NCBI GenBank assembly: GCA_016195265.1
Contig: JACPZW010000040.1
Coordinates: 1 to 49,772 of the forward strand
DNA length: 49,772 nucleotides
Reading direction: 5' to 3'
From: Acidobacteriota bacterium
GTDB lineage: Bacteria; Acidobacteriota; Vicinamibacteria; Vicinamibacterales; CAVVIG01
Shown here: positions 9,989 through 18,032 of the stretch, in pieces
Layout: each line of letters opens with the position of its first letter
Numbering within the stretch: the first letter of the stretch is position 1
Made by a program: the position numbers and the translations under genes
The notes under the pieces: generated by a model
Told to the model about the DNA's origin: nothing
Database searches by the model: none
What the model saw: only the letters and a program-made list of their open reading frames with translations

Positions 9989-11209
9989 TCAGAATCCCCA
10001 ATCAATCCCGATCACGGGCGTGATACGGGCGCGCAACCCGATGTCCTGCATGGGCAGCAGCACGCTGGCCGAGATCAGCGCGCTGCCGGCGAAGTTCCAT
10101 TTCACGCCGGCGGCCGCGGTCACCTGGTTGCGCGTCGTCGCCGTCGCCCGGGCCACGGCCGACGTCGCTATCCCCTGCGGATTCGCGATCTGCGGAATCA
10201 CCGCGTAGTCGAGCGCGGCGCCGTCACGAAGCGACCGACCGAGCAGCTCGCCGTTGACCGTCAGCCGATCGGACGCCGCGAATTCGACGCCGCCGTCGTA
10301 AACCAGCGCATGACGGCCCGTCTGGGCGACCTGGTTCGTGACCGGATCGAATACCTCGAACGGGTTGGCCCAGTACTCGAATCCGCCGGACGCGTGCGGA
10401 AGGAATCGGCCCCGCGTCGCCGACCAGATGCCGGACACCAGCGTCCGGGCGACGCCGGAACCGATCAGCGCTTCCTTGTCGCCGGTCGGGATGCGGGCAT
10501 CGATGCCGATGGCGAACCCGCCGCCCTCCTGCTTGTAGACGCGCGCCTTGGCCCGCAGCGCGATATCGCCGAATCCCGACGACGATGCCGCACCGCTGAC
10601 GGGCGCGAGGAGCTTGCCGGTCGATTGCTCGAGGATGTCCGAGGAGCCGCTCAGGGACAGGCGCACGTACGGCACGGCGATGCCCACGTCGAACCAGTCG
10701 TTCATCGCGACGTTCGCAAACGTCACCAGCGTGTCGCTCTTCATGTCCAGCCGCATCCGCCCGGTATACAGCGGCGCGCCGGACGAGGCGCGGAAGACGA
10801 TCGTCTGCAGCGAGCCGTCGTCGAGCTTGGAGCCGTCGAGCGAGGTGTAGGTCGAGTGGAGGTAGTTGAAGCCGATGTTCGCGCGTCCGGCGCCGGCCGT
10901 GATCGCGCGTTCGGAAAACGACGGTCCCAGCGACGAGGCGGCGCGACGAAACGTCCGCGTCGAGGAGTCGAACACGAAGGTGAACCCGCCGGCCGACGAG
11001 CCGATCGGCGCAGTCGAGACCTGCAGCGCGACGAGGTCGGCGATCACCTCGCCCACGTTCGAGCCAGATCCGGTGGCCTGCGAGGCGGCGGTGCCGAGGC
11101 CAATCAGCACCGTGCGCGGCGACAGTCCCTGGACGGTCTGCGCCGCCGCGGGAGACACAACCAGGAGGAGACACGGGGCGACCCAGAACCAGCGACGCCG
11201 AGGATTCAT
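9989..11209 (-). CDS. Outer-membrane transporter/porin-like protein
   Basis: A 406-residue protein with a signal peptide (MNPRRRWFWVAPCLLLVV, cleavage near SPAAA-QT). The mature chain has long amphipathic strands typical of phenol-degradation (MetA-like) or transporter-type barrels: GFGDIALRAKARV, FAIGIDARIPTGDKEALIG and a final IGIDWGF with terminal Phe, the usual BAM recognition end. A GGGGGAG Shine-Dalgarno lies just before the ATG. It is the first gene of the three-gene operon and diverges from the large kinase at 11292 with an 82-bp shared promoter region, which suggests a functional link. The substrate is unknown. Confidence 0.8.
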   Translation of the reverse strand: MNPRRRWFWVAPCLLLVVSPAAAQTVQGLSPRTVLIGLGTAASQATGSGSNVGEVIADLVALQVSTAPIGSSAGGFTFVFDSSTRTFRRAASSLGPSFSERAITAGAGRANIGFNYLHSTYTSLDGSKLDDGSLQTIVFRASSGAPLYTGRMRLDMKSDTLVTFANVAMNDWFDVGIAVPYVRLSLSGSSDILEQSTGKLLAPVSGAASSSGFGDIALRAKARVYKQEGGGFAIGIDARIPTGDKEALIGSGVARTLVSGIWSATRGRFLPHASGGFEYWANPFEVFDPVTNQVAQTGRHALVYDGGVEFAASDRLTVNGELLGRSLRDGAALDYAVIPQIANPQGIATSAVARATATTRNQVTAAAGVKWNFAGSALISASVLLPMQDIGLRARITPVIGIDWGF

Positions 11210-11240
11210 GCACGCTCCCCCGTCTTTGAGAGACGCTTAA

Positions 11241-11267
11241 GGTATATAGAAGGCCGGCGGCGGTCAA
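11241..11267 (-). promoter_or_regulatory. Weak candidate promoter for the porin operon
   Basis: TTGACC (11267-11262) and TATACC (11246-11241) lie on the minus strand with a short 15-bp spacer. A small hairpin CGTCT-TTGAG-AGACG (11221-11235) lies between the promoter and the ribosome-binding site. The spacing is suboptimal, so this is tentative. Confidence 0.3.
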
Positions 11268-11291
11268 CAGGGTAGATGATATAGGGCGGCA

Positions 11292-14200
11292 GTGGCGAAC
11301 TCACCTCCCCCCCGGATCGGGAAATATCACGTCCTGCGCGAGCTCGGCGCGGGCGGCATGGGCGCCGTGTTCCTGGCCCGCGACCCCGACGCCGATCGCG
11401 AAGTGGCCATCAAAGTGATCAGCGACGCGGTGACCGACGACGAGATGCGGGCACGGTTCCTTCGCGAAGGCCGCGCGGCGGCCCGGCTCCGCCACGTCAA
11501 CATCGTCACGATTTACGAGGTCGGCGAGCACGAGGCGCGGCCGTTCATCGCGATGGAATTCGTGGACGGCGAGTCGCTCGCGACTGTGATCCACGAGCGT
11601 CGCCCGCTCAGCCTTGCCGCCAAGCTCGGGCTCGTGCGCCAGGTCTGCGACGGCCTCCACTTCGCGCACCAGGCGGGCATCGTCCACCGCGACGTCAAGC
11701 CCGCCAACCTGATGGTCGATGGCACGGGCGTCGTCCGCATCCTCGACTTCGGCATCGCGCGCATCGAAGGATCGGGCATGACGCGGGCCGACGCGCTGAT
11801 CGGGACCCTGAACTACATGTCGCCGGAACAGATGCTCGGCGTCGCGGTCGATCAGCGCAGCGACATCTTCTCGCTCGGCAGCGTCGCGTACGAGCTGCTG
11901 AGTTACCGGAAGGCGTTCCCCGGCTCGGTCGCCGACGGGTTGCTCCATCGGCTCCCGAACGCGCGGCCCGACTCGCTCCGCGAGCTCTGCGAGGGGCTCG
12001 ATCCGGAGGTGGAAGCGATCGTCTGGCGCGCGCTCGAAAAGGAGCCGCGCAACCGGTACACGTCGCTGGCGGAGATGGCGACGCACATCGAGCGCGTGCT
12101 CGCGCGGCTCGGCGAGCGGGCCGACCAGCCCACGATCGTGCTCCCGCGGCCGGAGCGGGCCAGCGCGCCGCCGTCCTCTCCGGGCCGCGGCGAGTACCTC
12201 CAGCGCCGCACGCGCCAGCTGCAGCAGCACATGGAAGCGGCGCAGGCGGCGTTCGACAAGGGCGACTACGAGGCCGCCATCGCCCGCTGCGAGGACGCCG
12301 CCACACTCGACCCCGACTTCCGTCCGGCGCTGACGCTGCTCGATCGCGCACGCGCGGCGCAGTCGCGCGCGCAGGTGTCGGGGCTGGTGGCGGCCGCGCA
12401 GGCGGCGCTCGACGCCGGCGACTTCGACGGGGCCATCGGGCAGTGCGAGGAGGCGCTCGCGGCCGACGCCATGCACATCGCCGCGATCGACGTGCTGGCC
12501 CGCGCGCGATCCCAGGCGGCGGCCGCGCGCGTCACGCGGCTGCTGCAGGGCGCGCAAGCGGCGCTCGACGGCGCCGATCTCGATCGCGCGGCGCGGCTCT
12601 GCGACGATGCGCTCGCCATTCAGCCGGATCAGGCGCAGGCGCTGGCGCTGGCGCAGCACATCCGGAGCGAGGGCACGCGCCGCCGGGTCCGGCAGATCCT
12701 GCGGACGGGCCAGGCGGCGCTCGATCAAGGCGATCTCGATCGCGCGCGCGCGGCGGCTGACGAAGCACGCGCGCTCGATCCGGAGTTCCCCGACACGCTC
12801 GAGCTCTTCGAGGCGCTCGCGCGGCGGACGCGGCGGACCGCCGGCCGCCAGATCCAGCAGCACATGGCGGCGGCGCAGGCCGCGTTCGACAACGGCGATT
12901 TCGAAGCCGCGGTCGCGCGCTGCGAGAACGCGCTCGCGCTGGAGCCGGATCATCGGCCGGCGCTGACGCTGCTCGATCAGTCGCGCGCCGCGATCGCGCG
13001 CGCCGCCCTCGGGACGCTCGTGGCCGCCGCCGAGACCGCGCTGACCGCGGGTCACACCGACGCGGCGATTCGTCACGGCGAGGACGCGCTCGCGATCGAC
13101 CCCACCAGCGCGGCGGCGATCGACGTCCTCGCGCGCGCGCGCGCGCAGGCGAGCGCGGCGCGCGTGGCGCGCATCCTCCAGGGCGCGGAGACGGCGTTCA
13201 GCCACGGCGATTTCGAGCGCGCGCGCGCGCTCTGCGACGAGGCGCTCGCGATCGAGCCGGATCAGGCGGCCGCCGTCGGCCTCGCGCGGCGGGCCCGCGT
13301 CGAGATCGCGCGGCGCCGCATCCGCCAGATCCTGCGCGCAGCGCAGACGGCGCTCGATCGAGGCGACCTCGAACGCGCACGCGCCTCGTGCGACGAAGCC
13401 GCGGCCCTGGAGCCCGGCTTCGCGCCGACGCTCGAGATGACGGAAGCCATCGCCCGGTCCGGGGCGCGCGCGGCGGGCCGTCAGAAGATCGAGGCCGCCC
13501 GCGCGGCCCTGGCCCGGTCGGATTTCTCGGAGGCGGAAACGCAGATCGGCGACGCAGCGACCTTGCTGCCTGACGCGCCCGAGATCGCGCAGTTGCGGGC
13601 GGAGCTGCTGCGCCGGCGCGATGAACAGGAACGGGAGGCCGCGGCGGCGCGCGCGATTGCACAGGAACTCGCCGAGGCCGAGGACTGGCTGGCGGCCGGC
13701 GATCTGAAGATGGCCGCGCAACTCGTGGCGCAGGTGCTCGCACGCGATCGCGCTCACCGCGCGGCGCTGGTCCTGCGCGATCGCATCACCACCGAGGAAC
13801 GTGAGCGGCAGGCGGCGGCCGCGCGCGAAATCGAACAGCTCCTCTCACAGGCGCAGGAGCACCTGACCGCCGGCGACTTCGCGAGCGCGGACTCGCGGGT
13901 CGCGGAGGCGCTCGAGCGCGACAGCCACAACAAGGCCGCGCGCGCGCTCCGGGAGCGGATCGCCAAGGCGGCCGCCGCCGCCGCCGAGAAAAAAGCCGCG
14001 CAGTCGGCCGCCGCCGCCCAGGCCGCCGCCGCTCGCGCGGCCGCCGCGCAGGCCGAGGCGGAGCGGGCTGAGGTCACGCGCGCGCGCGGCACCGTGTCGT
14101 TGGTGTCGGCGCCAGCGCCGCCCACAGCATCGGGCCGGCCGTGGGTGGCTCTGTCGGCTGTCGCCGCGGCGATCGTCGGCGCCGTCATCGTCTGGCGCGT

Positions 14201-15050
14201 GTTCAGCGGCGGTTCGTCAACGACGACCACTCCCGCCAGCGGCAGTCCGGCGGGCAGCGCGACCCCATCGTCGGCGGCCGTCACGCCACCGTCGCCGGCG
14301 CCGAGCCCGTCGAGCACGACGGCCGCGCGTGGTGACGCAGGCACACCACCGGCCCCGTCGCGGGGCGCGGTGGCCACGGCGCCGCGTGTGACACGCGGCG
14401 CCGACAACGGACGACCAACCGCGGAGCCCACATCGGGACGCGCCGCGGCGCCGACCGTCGCTGCGAATCCTGGGGACGGCGCCACGCCACCCGCGGCCAC
14501 TGGCGAGAATCCTTCGACGATCGCGACAGGATCGACAGGGCCGCCCGTGACGCCACCGGCAACCGAGACCCGCGCAGCCGTCGAGCCTGCGCCCGCGGAG
14601 GTCGTGCGGCCGAATCCGCCCGTCCGCGAGCCGGCCCCGAACACGGCAACGGCACCGCCCCCCGCGCCGGCCGCACCGGCACCCGTGCCCATGATCGATC
14701 GAGAGCGGCCCGGCATCATGCAGGCCCTCGAGCGGTACCGCACCGCGTATCAGCACCGTAGCGTGGACGAACTGGTCAAGGTCTACCCGGCGCTCGGCGC
14801 CACCTCGCGACGGGCGACGCAACAGATGTTCTCGAACGTGTGTCGCGCGTACGACGTCACGTTCAGCGCGCCCGAGATCACCATCAACCGGGACGGCACG
14901 GTGGCGCAGGTCATCGTGTCCTCGACCTACACCTGCACGCCCAGGACGGCCCAGAAGGTTCCGCCGGAGTCGATGCGCGACACGTTCCAGCTCAAGCGGA
15001 ATGGCGACGCGTGGATCATCGCCGCGCGCGGATCGATCGACGAGCGCTAG
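11292..15050 (+). CDS. Giant Ser/Thr kinase with duplicated TPR blocks and NTF2-like C-terminus
   Basis: A 1252-residue protein. The kinase domain is at about 10-275: LGAGGMGAVF, Lys41, HRDVKPAN at 132-139 and DFG at 152-154. From about 305 to 895 there are at least ten TPR-like helical pairs with the motif AQAAFDKGDYEAAIARCEDA. An Ala/Glu-rich coiled segment follows (about 895-935), then one membrane helix (about 950-970), a long Pro/Thr/Ala linker (about 975-1135) and a compact C-terminal domain (ALERYRTAYQHRSVDELVKVYP ... DTFQLKRNGDAWIIAA) like NTF2/SnoaL proteins. Unlike the kinase at 5960-8323, the TPR array here is on the kinase side of the membrane, so it is probably cytoplasmic scaffolding. 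The start is GTG. The gene diverges from the porin operon. Confidence 0.92.
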   Translation: MANSPPPRIGKYHVLRELGAGGMGAVFLARDPDADREVAIKVISDAVTDDEMRARFLREGRAAARLRHVNIVTIYEVGEHEARPFIAMEFVDGESLATVIHERRPLSLAAKLGLVRQVCDGLHFAHQAGIVHRDVKPANLMVDGTGVVRILDFGIARIEGSGMTRADALIGTLNYMSPEQMLGVAVDQRSDIFSLGSVAYELLSYRKAFPGSVADGLLHRLPNARPDSLRELCEGLDPEVEAIVWRALEKEPRNRYTSLAEMATHIERVLARLGERADQPTIVLPRPERASAPPSSPGRGEYLQRRTRQLQQHMEAAQAAFDKGDYEAAIARCEDAATLDPDFRPALTLLDRARAAQSRAQVSGLVAAAQAALDAGDFDGAIGQCEEALAADAMHIAAIDVLARARSQAAAARVTRLLQGAQAALDGADLDRAARLCDDALAIQPDQAQALALAQHIRSEGTRRRVRQILRTGQAALDQGDLDRARAAADEARALDPEFPDTLELFEALARRTRRTAGRQIQQHMAAAQAAFDNGDFEAAVARCENALALEPDHRPALTLLDQSRAAIARAALGTLVAAAETALTAGHTDAAIRHGEDALAIDPTSAAAIDVLARARAQASAARVARILQGAETAFSHGDFERARALCDEALAIEPDQAAAVGLARRARVEIARRRIRQILRAAQTALDRGDLERARASCDEAAALEPGFAPTLEMTEAIARSGARAAGRQKIEAARAALARSDFSEAETQIGDAATLLPDAPEIAQLRAELLRRRDEQEREAAAARAIAQELAEAEDWLAAGDLKMAAQLVAQVLARDRAHRAALVLRDRITTEERERQAAAAREIEQLLSQAQEHLTAGDFASADSRVAEALERDSHNKAARALRERIAKAAAAAAEKKAAQSAAAAQAAAARAAAAQAEAERAEVTRARGTVSLVSAPAPPTASGRPWVALSAVAAAIVGAVIVWRVFSGGSSTTTTPASGSPAGSATPSSAAVTPPSPAPSPSSTTAARGDAGTPPAPSRGAVATAPRVTRGADNGRPTAEPTSGRAAAPTVAANPGDGATPPAATGENPSTIATGSTGPPVTPPATETRAAVEPAPAEVVRPNPPVREPAPNTATAPPPAPAAPAPVPMIDRERPGIMQALERYRTAYQHRSVDELVKVYPALGATSRRATQQMFSNVCRAYDVTFSAPEITINRDGTVAQVIVSSTYTCTPRTAQKVPPESMRDTFQLKRNGDAWIIAARGSIDER
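12213..13478 (+). repeat. Intragenic tandem duplication, 633 bp (211 codons), two copies
   Basis: The segment starting CGCCAGCTGCAGCAGCACATGG (12213) recurs 633 bp later (12846) with the same order of four TPR pairs: QQHMEAAQAAF, LVAAAQAALDAG, LLQGAQAALDGA and ILRTGQAALDQG are answered by QQHMAAAQAAF, LVAAAETALTAG, ILQGAETAFSHG and ILRAAQTALDRG. The unit is an exact number of codons. Confidence 0.85.
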
Positions 15051-15055
15051 CGCGA

Positions 15056-15955
15056 TCAGCGCGCGATGCGTCCGTCGTGCGCGTAGATATTGAACGTGTC
15101 CCCGCGCGCGAAGCCGACGAGCGTCACACCGAACTCCCGCGCGAGATCGATCGCGAGGCTCGACGGCGCGGACACGGCAGCGACGATGGGGATGCCCGCG
15201 AGGACGGCCTTCTGGACGATCTCGTACGACGTGCGGCCGCTGACGCAGAGGACGTGGTTCGAGAGCGGCAGCGCGTCGCGCATCAGCGCGCGCCCGATGA
15301 TCTTGTCCACGGCGTTGTGACGGCCGACGTCCTCGGCGATGTCGGCGAGCTCGCCGTCCGGCGTGAAGAGGCCGGCCGCGTGCAGTCCCCCGGTTTCGTC
15401 GAACACGGTCTGACGCGTGCGCAGCCGGTCCGGCAGCGCCGCGAGCACAGCCGGGCGCAACGACCACGCCGCGTCGATTGGCGCCGCGTCGGTCTTCAGC
15501 GACTCAATCGTCACGCGGCCGCAGAGCCCGCACGAACTGTTGCCGGTCACCTGGCGACGACCCGCGAGCAGCCGTTCGACCGCGTCGTCCGATCCGTGAG
15601 CGAGTGTCACGTTGACGACGTTCGAGGAAGCAACCGCGGAGCGCGCGGAGACCGCTGGGCCCGATTGTGTGCTCCGCGAACTCTGCGAGCTCTGCGGTTG
15701 CTGCCGTGGATCAGTGCAGTGTTCGATCGTGCCGAGATCGTCGGCGCTCTTGAGGACGCGTTCGGCGAAGAGGAATCCGGCCGCGAGTTCGCGGTCCGCG
15801 CCTGGCGTCCGCATGAGGACGGCGAACGGCCGGTCGTGCAGCCGGACCTCGAGCGGCTCCTCGGTCGCCGCGCGATCGACGATCCGATCGCGATCGACAC
15901 CGCATACGCGCACGATGTGCACCTCCCGCGTCGGGCCGGCGGGCGTGTCAGACAT
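15056..15955 (-). CDS. fdhD: FdhD sulfurtransferase for molybdenum cofactor of formate dehydrogenase-type enzymes
   Basis: A 299-residue FdhD. The sulfur-carrying motif SCGLCG has Cys142 and Cys145. Other family blocks are EDVGRHNAVDK at 208-218, SGRTSYE at 239-245 and VSAPSSLAIDLA at 261-272. FdhD passes sulfur from IscS to the Mo-bisMGD cofactor; the obvious local client is the FdhF/YdeP-like enzyme at 3678-5906. Residues 86-109 (QPQSSQSSRSTQSGP and on) are a repeat-encoded insertion in a variable loop before SNVVNVTL. The ATG at 15955 overlaps the stop of the DUF523-like gene by 8 bp. The gene converges with the large kinase, leaving a 5-bp gap. Confidence 0.93.
   Translation of the reverse strand: MSDTPAGPTREVHIVRVCGVDRDRIVDRAATEEPLEVRLHDRPFAVLMRTPGADRELAAGFLFAERVLKSADDLGTIEHCTDPRQQPQSSQSSRSTQSGPAVSARSAVASSNVVNVTLAHGSDDAVERLLAGRRQVTGNSSCGLCGRVTIESLKTDAAPIDAAWSLRPAVLAALPDRLRTRQTVFDETGGLHAAGLFTPDGELADIAEDVGRHNAVDKIIGRALMRDALPLSNHVLCVSGRTSYEIVQKAVLAGIPIVAAVSAPSSLAIDLAREFGVTLVGFARGDTFNIYAHDGRIAR
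15630..15701. repeat. Inverted nonamer-type repeat read in frame inside fdhD
   Basis: The arms GCAACCGCGGAG (15630-15641) and CTCTGCGGTTGC (15690-15701) are inverted with one mismatch. On the minus strand the right part reads as three 9-mers: CGCAGAGCT, CGCAGAGTT, CGCGGAGCA. It matches the arms of the element at 4019-4087. Confidence 0.8.
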
Positions 15956-16307
15956 GGTTGCGCAGGCTCAGTTCGCGCGGATGCGGATCCAGGTACACCT
16001 GCCCCGCCAGATACGCGACGCCTTCGCGACGAATGTGATGCTTCATCAATGTGATGGGCACGATCAGCGGCACGCGTCCGCATCGATGATCGTCGATCAA
16101 GATGAGGGGACCACCGGCGGCGCGCGCGAGGTGCATCGTCTCGCGTGGCGCGCCGAACCCCGCCTCGACCTCCGGACAGAACGGCACCCACTCGACCTGC
16201 GGACCGAAGACGTCGACGAGGTACGCGTCACGCTTGTGGCCCGCGTCCCAGCGGACGGTTTCGCCCAGCAGACACGTGGACACGCCGATGCGGGGACGAT
16301 CGGACAT
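15948..16307 (-). CDS. Collapsed DUF523-DUF1722 protein
   Basis: A 119-residue protein. The first ~75 residues match the start of DUF523 (IGVSTCLLGETVRWDAGHKRD, VEWVPFCPEVEAGFGAPRET). The rest matches the extreme C-terminus of DUF1722 (DDHRCGRVPLIVPITLMKHH, YLAGQVYLDPHP, LSLRNHV). Full DUF523-DUF1722 proteins are roughly 320 residues, so about 190-200 residues appear to be missing from the middle while the frame stays open. It may be a degenerate gene kept open because its stop overlaps the fdhD start (ATGTCTGA). A TAGAAT hexamer ends 6 nt before the ATG, suggesting a leaderless or near-leaderless transcript. Confidence 0.75.
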   Translation of the reverse strand: MSDRPRIGVSTCLLGETVRWDAGHKRDAYLVDVFGPQVEWVPFCPEVEAGFGAPRETMHLARAAGGPLILIDDHRCGRVPLIVPITLMKHHIRREGVAYLAGQVYLDPHPRELSLRNHV

Positions 16308-16313
16308 GAGAGC

Positions 16314-16319
16314 ATTCTA
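16314..16319 (-). promoter_or_regulatory. Candidate -10 box TAGAAT next to the DUF523-like start
   Basis: TAGAAT on the minus strand is separated from the ATG at 16307 by six bases. This spacing would start the transcript at or near the ATG. No -35 is apparent because the heptamer array occupies that position. Confidence 0.3.
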
Positions 16320-16324
16320 GTCGG

Positions 16325-16352
16325 GGTGGCTGGTGGCTGGTGACTGGTGACT
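16325..16352. repeat. Heptamer tandem repeat (GGTGGCT/GGTGACT, four copies)
   Basis: GGTGGCT, GGTGGCT, GGTGACT and GGTGACT run in perfect phase. The array fills the divergent gap between the DUF523-like gene and yajQ. It is read as a spurious N-terminal extension (MTGDYTISA) of yajQ. Confidence 0.9.
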
Positions 16353-16357
16353 ATACA
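16352..16357 (+). promoter_or_regulatory. Candidate -10 box TATACA before yajQ
   Basis: TATACA lies 9 nt before the yajQ ATG at 16367. A start of transcription 6-8 nt downstream would give an almost leaderless mRNA. The last base of the heptamer array is its first T. Confidence 0.3.
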
Positions 16358-16366
16358 ATCTCCGCC

Positions 16367-16867
16367 ATGCCATCGACGTCGTCGTTCGACATCACGTCCA
16401 CGATCGATTTCCAGGAAGTGGACAACGCGCTGAACCAGGCGCGAAAGGAGATCGGCCAGCGCTTCGACTTCAAGGGCGCCAAGGCCGACATCAATCTCAA
16501 CGTCGCCGAGAAGACGCTCACGCTCATGACAGACGATGAGATGAAAATGAACGCGGTGTGGGAGATCGTCCAGACGCGGCTCGTGCGCCGCGGGGTGGCG
16601 GTCAAGAATTTCGACGCTGGCGAGTCCGAACCCGCGGCCGGCGGCGCGTTGCGACGCGTGATCAAGATTCAGCAGGGCATTCCAATCGAGGCGGCGAAGG
16701 AAATCGTCAAATACCTCAAGGACAAAAAGCTCAGGAAAGTACAAGCGGCCATCCAGGCCGATCAGGTGCGCGTCAGCTCGCCGTCAAAGGACGAGCTGCA
16801 GGACGCGATGCGCGCGTTGCGCGAGCACGACTTCGGCGTTGCGCTACAATTCGGCAACTACCGCTGA
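16367..16867 (+). CDS. yajQ: YajQ family nucleotide-binding protein
   Basis: A 166-residue YajQ (DUF520). The family N-terminus SFDITSTIDFQEVDNALNQ, the central FDFKGAKADI and the C-terminal FGVALQFGNYR are all present, and the length is normal. Members bind cyclic-di-GMP or other nucleotides in some species (XC_3703-type regulators). In this window it sits near an HD-GYP phosphodiesterase, so a shared second-messenger context is possible but inferred. The ATG at 16367 is chosen because the in-frame start at 16340 only adds repeat-encoded residues. The exported kinase-like gene follows 16 bp downstream. Confidence 0.93.
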   Translation: MPSTSSFDITSTIDFQEVDNALNQARKEIGQRFDFKGAKADINLNVAEKTLTLMTDDEMKMNAVWEIVQTRLVRRGVAVKNFDAGESEPAAGGALRRVIKIQQGIPIEAAKEIVKYLKDKKLRKVQAAIQADQVRVSSPSKDELQDAMRALREHDFGVALQFGNYR

Positions 16868-16883
16868 CACTCAAGGAGCTCCC

Positions 16884-17744
16884 ATGCCGACCCGATCGCT
16901 GCGTGCGGCATTCATGACTCTGGCCCTCGTATTGGCGGCCTGCGTGGTGAGCCCGGCGCTGGCGCCGGTCGAGGCGCGGCAGAAGCCCGCGCCCGCGGCA
17001 CCCAACGAGCCCCAGTGGGGCACGATTCAAATCCACGACTTCCTGCTCAACGCGAAGATCCTGAGCGGGAAGAAGACGGGCAAGGGCATCACGAGCCCGT
17101 GGAAGCTCACGATGTCTGACGGCACGGTGACGCACAACGCCGCGTTTCAGACCGTCGACGAGCACAAGATGAAGAACGAGTTCGCCGACGGCACGGTCGA
17201 GCTCAACTTCGTGGACTCGTACATGTACGACCTGGCGGCGTACGAAATCGCGAAGCTCGTCGGACTCGGCGGCATGATGCCGGTCACCGTCGAGCGGAAG
17301 TGGCAGGGACAGACGGGCGCGCTCAGCTGGTGGGTGCCGACGAAGATGGACGAGGGCGAGCGCCTCAAGAGCAAGACGCAGCCGCCACCCGAGGTGAACT
17401 GGAACGATCAGATGCACCGCATGCGCGTCTTCACCGCGCTCGTCTACGACACCGATCGCAACCTCACCAACGTCCTGATCGATCCCGACTGGAAGCTGTG
17501 GATGATCGACTTCACGCGCGCCTTCCGGCTGCAGGCGAAGCTGGTCAACGAAAAGGACCTCGTGAAGTGTGACCGCCAGCTCCTGGAGCGTATCAAGGCG
17601 CTGGACGCCGCCGAGGTCGCGCGCGTGACGAAGGATTATCTGAAGAAGAACGAGGCCGAGAGCGTGATGAAGCGCCGGGATCTGATCATCCAGCACTTCG
17701 ACACGCTCGTCGCGGCAAAGGGCGAGAAAGATGTGTTGTACTGA
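16884..17744 (+). CDS. Exported kinase-like (HipA/Fam20-fold) hypothetical protein
   Basis: A 286-residue protein with a signal peptide that could be a lipoprotein type (ALVLAACVV). AAGGAG at 16873-16878 fixes the ATG at 16884. The mature part has features of atypical kinases: a Lys/Glu-rich N-lobe (LGGMMPVTVERKWQGQTGAL), a catalytic-loop-like YDTDRNLTNVLI at about 193-204 and a metal-site-like WMIDFTRAFR at about 210-219, comparable to D...N and D-F motifs of HipA and Fam20C. Acidobacterial genomes carry many relatives of unknown role. If active it would phosphorylate substrates outside the cytoplasm. The fold assignment is inference from motifs. Confidence 0.7.
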   Translation: MPTRSLRAAFMTLALVLAACVVSPALAPVEARQKPAPAAPNEPQWGTIQIHDFLLNAKILSGKKTGKGITSPWKLTMSDGTVTHNAAFQTVDEHKMKNEFADGTVELNFVDSYMYDLAAYEIAKLVGLGGMMPVTVERKWQGQTGALSWWVPTKMDEGERLKSKTQPPPEVNWNDQMHRMRVFTALVYDTDRNLTNVLIDPDWKLWMIDFTRAFRLQAKLVNEKDLVKCDRQLLERIKALDAAEVARVTKDYLKKNEAESVMKRRDLIIQHFDTLVAAKGEKDVLY

Positions 17745-17828
17745 AATTAGGAATTAGGAATTAGGAATGAAGAATGGGAGACGTGAACTCGTCCGTTCGT
17801 TCCTCAATTCATGATTCCTAATTCACAA
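17743..17828. repeat. Heptamer arrays (GGAATTA type) in inverted orientation
   Basis: Five heptamers GAAATTA, GGAATTA, GGAATTA, GGAATGA and AGAATGG run 17743-17777. Four inverted ones, TCCTCAA, TTCATGA, TTCCTAA and TTCACAA, run 17801-17828. The first array begins inside the TGA stop of the preceding gene. Apparent short ORFs here are repeat artefacts. Confidence 0.85.
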
Positions 17829-17879
17829 TTTCGGAAACAACAGCGGCAGGGCTGTTTCAGCGGTAAACATGCACCGCGC

Positions 17880-18032
17880 GTTGTGCAAGTTGTCGGCGTT
17901 GCGCCCGGCGCCATGCACCATGATCAGCGCGCGCGTGATGCGGCCGTTGCGCTGCGTGAGCGAATAGGTCCGGTAGATGAGCGACCGCGCCGGCCCGCCG
18001 TTGAAGACCACCCAGTCGGTGACGAAGATGAT
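17880..18032 (-). pseudogene. Remnant of an alpha/beta hydrolase
   Basis: Minus-strand translation gives WVVFNGGPARSLIYRTYSL, then RALIMVHGAGRNADN. The second is the oxyanion-region signature of an acidobacterial alpha/beta-hydrolase family. Nothing of the nucleophile elbow or the rest of the enzyme follows; the frame runs into heptamer repeats. Upstream it runs into octamer repeats (YLCVSVSPWP is repeat-encoded). Only about 50 family-like residues remain, so this is a remnant. Confidence 0.6.

Noticed and set aside
12213..13478. Possible CRISPR-like direct repeats
   Set aside because: The repeated units are coding TPR blocks of 633 bp with gradual divergence, not short identical repeats with unique spacers.
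11301..13757. An 818-codon open frame on the minus strand
   Set aside because: Antisense shadow of the TPR-rich kinase. No motif was recognised.
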